A stretch of DNA of 63,383 bases from Paracoccus sp. (in: a-proteobacteria) (GTDB lineage: Bacteria; Pseudomonadota; Alphaproteobacteria; Rhodobacterales; Rhodobacteraceae). Positions 61,005 to 63,383 of the stretch are shown in pieces. The translations under genes and the position numbers were made by a program. The stretch covers positions 76,041-139,423 of the forward strand of contig NZ_JAUVVF010000002.1 in NCBI RefSeq assembly GCF_030604785.1, in the 5' to 3' direction. A model generated the notes under the pieces. That model made no database searches. It had not been told where the DNA came from and was given only the letters and a program-made list of their open reading frames with translations. How positions within the stretch are numbered: position 1 is the stretch's first letter; each line of letters opens with the position of its first letter.

Positions 61005-62321
61005 TCAGCGCTTGATGTTGGTGGTTTCCTGAAGCATCTCGTCCACCGTCTGAATGATCTTCGCATTCGACGAATAGGCGCGCTGCGTCGTGATCAGATT
61101 CGTGAGTTCCTGCGCGATATCGGTCGTGGACGCCTCGCGCGCATAGCCTAGGATGGACCCGGTGGGACCGTCGCCCGCATCCCACAGGAAGAAGCTGCCC
61201 GAATTCGGAGAGATGCGGTAGGATTGGCCATCCGAGGTCGCAAGACCATTGGCATTCGGGACATCGACCAGCGGGATCTGATAGAGACGGCGCGTGAAGC
61301 CGCTGTCATACGAGGCCGTCAGGAAGCCGTCGGCATCCACCTCGACCCCCAGAAGGTTGCCCGCGGCCGAGCCGTTCTTGATCACGTTCGTCGGCGAGAA
61401 ACTGGAGGCGAATTGGCGCAGCCCCGCATTGCCAAGCAGTGTTCCGACGAACAGATCCAGCATGCCGCCACCCACCTGCACGGGAATGTTTCCGGTGGCG
61501 GGATCATAGGCCTGCCCGGTCAGCGTGGTGATCGAGGAAATGCTGCCGCCATGCGCCTGCGAGCCGTCGAACACGATCCGATAACTGGCGATCGGGTTCA
61601 GCGCCGGATCGGTCGCGCTGTCGTTGATCGTCATCGTCCAGGTGTTCGATGTCCCGACCGTGGCGGTGGTGTCGGGCGTGAAGGTGAAGCTCAGCGATTC
61701 CGCCGTGCCGAGGTTGCCGTAATACTCGACCCGCATCGGCAGGGTCACGCCCGTCGCACCCGCCGCCGTCTCGCTGGCGGGCAGGTTCACGCCAAGCGAG
61801 ATCCGCGTCGTCGGATCGCCCGAGGTCTGGTTGGCCTGGATCCTCACGGGCTCCAGCTGGCCCATCGTGTCGCGCGATACGGTCGGCACATTGCCATTGG
61901 CGTCGACCGGCCAACCCAGCAGCACGAGCCCGCTGCTGGTCCGCAGGATGCCGTTCGCATCCGTGTCGAACGCCCCGGTCCGGGTCATCATGAAGGGCAG
62001 GTTCGTCGAGCTGTTGTTCAAGTCGACAATCGACGTCACGGGCAGGAAGCCACGCCCGGAAATCGCGATATCCAGCGGGTTCGAGGTCGTGACCAGTGCA
62101 CCGTCGGCATCGATGACGCGCGAGGTGCTGGCCCGGACGCCGCCCGCCGAATAGATCCCCGCCACCCGGTTCTGGTTCAACACGAGCGAGGTGAATTCGG
62201 TCTCCATCCGCTTGTAGCCGAAGGTCGACGAATTCGCGATGTTGTCCGAGATGGTTCCCAGACGCGACGAGTTCGCCGCGAGCCCGGCGACGCCGGCATT
62301 CATGGCAGAGGACATGGACAT
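61005..62321 (-). CDS. flgE: Flagellar hook protein FlgE
   Basis: 438 residues. N-terminal SAMNAGVAGLAANSSRLGTISDNIANSSTFGYK (split motif SDNIANSST) and C-terminal DIAQELTNLITTQRAYSSNAKII are the conserved hook-protein ends. The centre is variable and Thr/Ser/Gly-rich. It builds the flexible hook. The 84-base upstream gap has no clear sigma-28 or sigma-54 promoter. Confidence 0.93.
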   Translation of the reverse strand: MSMSSAMNAGVAGLAANSSRLGTISDNIANSSTFGYKRMETEFTSLVLNQNRVAGIYSAGGVRASTSRVIDADGALVTTSNPLDIAISGRGFLPVTSIVDLNNSSTNLPFMMTRTGAFDTDANGILRTSSGLVLLGWPVDANGNVPTVSRDTMGQLEPVRIQANQTSGDPTTRISLGVNLPASETAAGATGVTLPMRVEYYGNLGTAESLSFTFTPDTTATVGTSNTWTMTINDSATDPALNPIASYRIVFDGSQAHGGSISSITTLTGQAYDPATGNIPVQVGGGMLDLFVGTLLGNAGLRQFASSFSPTNVIKNGSAAGNLLGVEVDADGFLTASYDSGFTRRLYQIPLVDVPNANGLATSDGQSYRISPNSGSFFLWDAGDGPTGSILGYAREASTTDIAQELTNLITTQRAYSSNAKIIQTVDEMLQETTNIKR

Positions 62322-62405
62322 GGACGGACCCTTTCGATTCAGCTTGTCCCCCGGAAGCTGCCCGACAAGGTTTAAGATTCGGATAATGCCCGCCCGAAGC
62401 CCGGC

Positions 62406-63170
62406 CTATCTCAGTAAAATCACCTCGATCCGGTTGTTGGACGGGTCCATCGGGTTGCCGTTGCGGTTCTTGCGGTCGGCATAGCCCGAAACGCGCTGCA
62501 TGCGCCGCTGGTCTAGCCCCGCCCCCTCGAGCAGTTGGCGCACGGCATGGGCCCGCCCCTCGGACAGCGGCCAGACCGGCGAATGCACCAGCGTTTCGGG
62601 ATAGGCGCGGACATGGCCGGAAATGGCAATGCGGTTGCGCGTATGGCCCAGGGCGCGCGCGATGATGGGCGCCAGCTGCACCAGAACGGGCTCGGGCGCG
62701 GTGCCGTCCTCGGCGAAAAGCGGGGCATCGGTCAGGTCAGCCAGCTCGATCACCAGCCCCTCATCGGTCATGCGCGTGACGACGTGCTTCAGCAGATTGG
62801 TCAGCTGCTGAGATTCGGCGCCGGTGCCGGTCAGCACGTCCTGCACCTGACGGGCCAGTTCCTGAAACTGGGCGGCGTTCTCGCTGTCGGGCAGATCCTC
62901 CTCGATCGCCTGGCGGACGCCCTGCTCGACCCCGTCCCCAGACGAGCCCGGCGTGCGCGTCACCGAGGGCGAGAAGTAATCGGCAAGCCCGCTGCGCTGC
63001 GTCTCGGTGGTCGCGTTGAGCAGCCACATCAGCAGGAAGAAGGCCATCATCGCCGTCACGAAATCGGCATAGGCGACCTTCCAGGCCCCGCCGTGATGAC
63101 CGCCTTCGCCGCTGTCACCACCGCGCCTGATGATGATGGTCGTCCCGCCATTGCCCTTGCCCGCCGCCAT
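62406..63170 (-). CDS. motB: MotB-like flagellar stator protein (OmpA/Pal peptidoglycan-binding domain)
   Basis: 254 residues. A basic N-terminus with IIIRRGG, then one membrane span (about 32-52) with the proton-channel Asp36 (YADFVTAMMAFFLLMW), a plug-like region and a C-terminal OmpA-like domain (ISGHVRAYPETLVHSPVWPLSEGRAHAV, split; end NNRIEVILLR). It anchors the stator to peptidoglycan. AGGAAAGG lies before the ATG. MotA is not in the window. Confidence 0.9.
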   Translation of the reverse strand: MAAGKGNGGTTIIIRRGGDSGEGGHHGGAWKVAYADFVTAMMAFFLLMWLLNATTETQRSGLADYFSPSVTRTPGSSGDGVEQGVRQAIEEDLPDSENAAQFQELARQVQDVLTGTGAESQQLTNLLKHVVTRMTDEGLVIELADLTDAPLFAEDGTAPEPVLVQLAPIIARALGHTRNRIAISGHVRAYPETLVHSPVWPLSEGRAHAVRQLLEGAGLDQRRMQRVSGYADRKNRNGNPMDPSNNRIEVILLR

Positions 63171-63283
63171 GATCGCAACCTTTCCTGTTCAGGCTGCAAT
63201 CTCGCCCCGACCCGGCGGGCAGACAAGTTAACGGATCAAATACGATTTATTCAGCAAGGCTTAGGCTCCAGACTCATTGATCG

Positions 63284-63383
63284 TCAAAGCCAGAAGATGA
63301 CGGTTGCGGCGAGGGCGACGGCGGAGAGGAAGGTTTTCGCACATCTGTCGTAGCGGGTCGCGACGCGGCGCCAGTCCTTCAGC
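63284..63383 (-). mobile_element. IS5-family transposase, C-terminal end (insertion sequence continues past the window)
   Basis: Minus-strand translation ends LKDWRRVATRYDRCA, KTFLSAVALAATVIFWL and stop, the usual IS5 (IS427-group) transposase tail. Only 32 codons are inside the window. The element's left end must lie between about 63225 and 63283, where TTAGGCTCCAGACTCATTG occurs, but I could not fix the terminal repeat. It was inserted upstream of motB. Confidence 0.82.

Overview
The window is a GC-rich (well over 60 %) alphaproteobacterial chromosome segment. Gene order and protein style point to the Rhodobacterales, most likely Paracoccus or a close relative. This follows from the pepA / lptF-lptG-lptD-surA-pdxA-rsmA order, a petP/petR-like regulator pair, the GGATATTT-type terminal repeats seen in that family, and a Rhodobacter/Roseobacter-style motB-flgE-flgK-flgL-flgI block. 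There are no rRNA or tRNA genes, no CRISPR array and no prophage. One partial IS5-type transposase lies at the right edge.

Layout. (1) 1-8020: a partial pepA, then a tightly overlapping outer-membrane operon lptF-lptG-lptD-surA-pdxA-rsmA. (2) 8097-12016 (minus): a DUF4167 protein, prmC-prfA (release factor and its methylase) and agmatinase. (3) 12125-13578: the ribosomal operon rpsF-rpsR-rplI with a recognisable promoter, a possible S6:S18-type leader and a terminator. (4) 13691-28615: housekeeping and metabolic genes (homocysteine methyltransferase, radical SAM protein, YghU, GNAT, CinA-like, map, YqgE, a DsbD N-domain protein, an RND efflux pump, uracil-DNA glycosylase, response regulator plus MarR regulator, ilvE). 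(5) 28782-33809 (minus): rnd, kdsD, lptC-lptA-lptB, hpf, ptsN and a 61-residue protein. This is the second half of the LPS transport and Kdo pathway.

(6) 34007-57346 is the most interesting part: a block of accessory and stress genes. It holds ferritin-like DUF892 and DUF2383-type proteins, short-chain dehydrogenases, a thioredoxin-reductase-like flavoprotein with CPVC, DUF2243, an SRPBCC protein, a zinc alcohol/formaldehyde dehydrogenase, a Thr/Asp-rich secreted protein and an isochorismatase-like hydrolase. It also holds a seven-gene coupled glycan operon (epimerases, CgeB-like and GT4 glycosyltransferases, a glycoside hydrolase-epimerase fusion), an MDR dehydrogenase plus Gfo/Idh/MocA pair, a patatin plus metallo-beta-lactamase-fold pair, and an SDR plus divergent cytochrome P450 pair. 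Reading both strands, I find a GGAAC-N16/17-(G/T/C)GTT motif, or in one case a one-mismatch version, in front of every one of the ten apparent transcription units. This is the form of promoter used by the alphaproteobacterial general-stress sigma factor EcfG. I therefore infer that the block is a physically clustered general-stress regulon that includes a dedicated surface- or storage-glycan pathway. One glycosyltransferase in it carries an in-frame amber codon.

(7) 57416-63170 (minus): flagellar genes flgI, flgL, flgK, flgE and a MotB-type stator protein, bounded at 63284-63383 by the 3' end of an IS5-family transposase gene on the minus strand.

Functions are assigned from recognisable motifs and family resemblance in the translated sequence; no database search was run. 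Start codons were chosen from overlaps, Shine-Dalgarno-like sequences and family length, and are flagged where uncertain.
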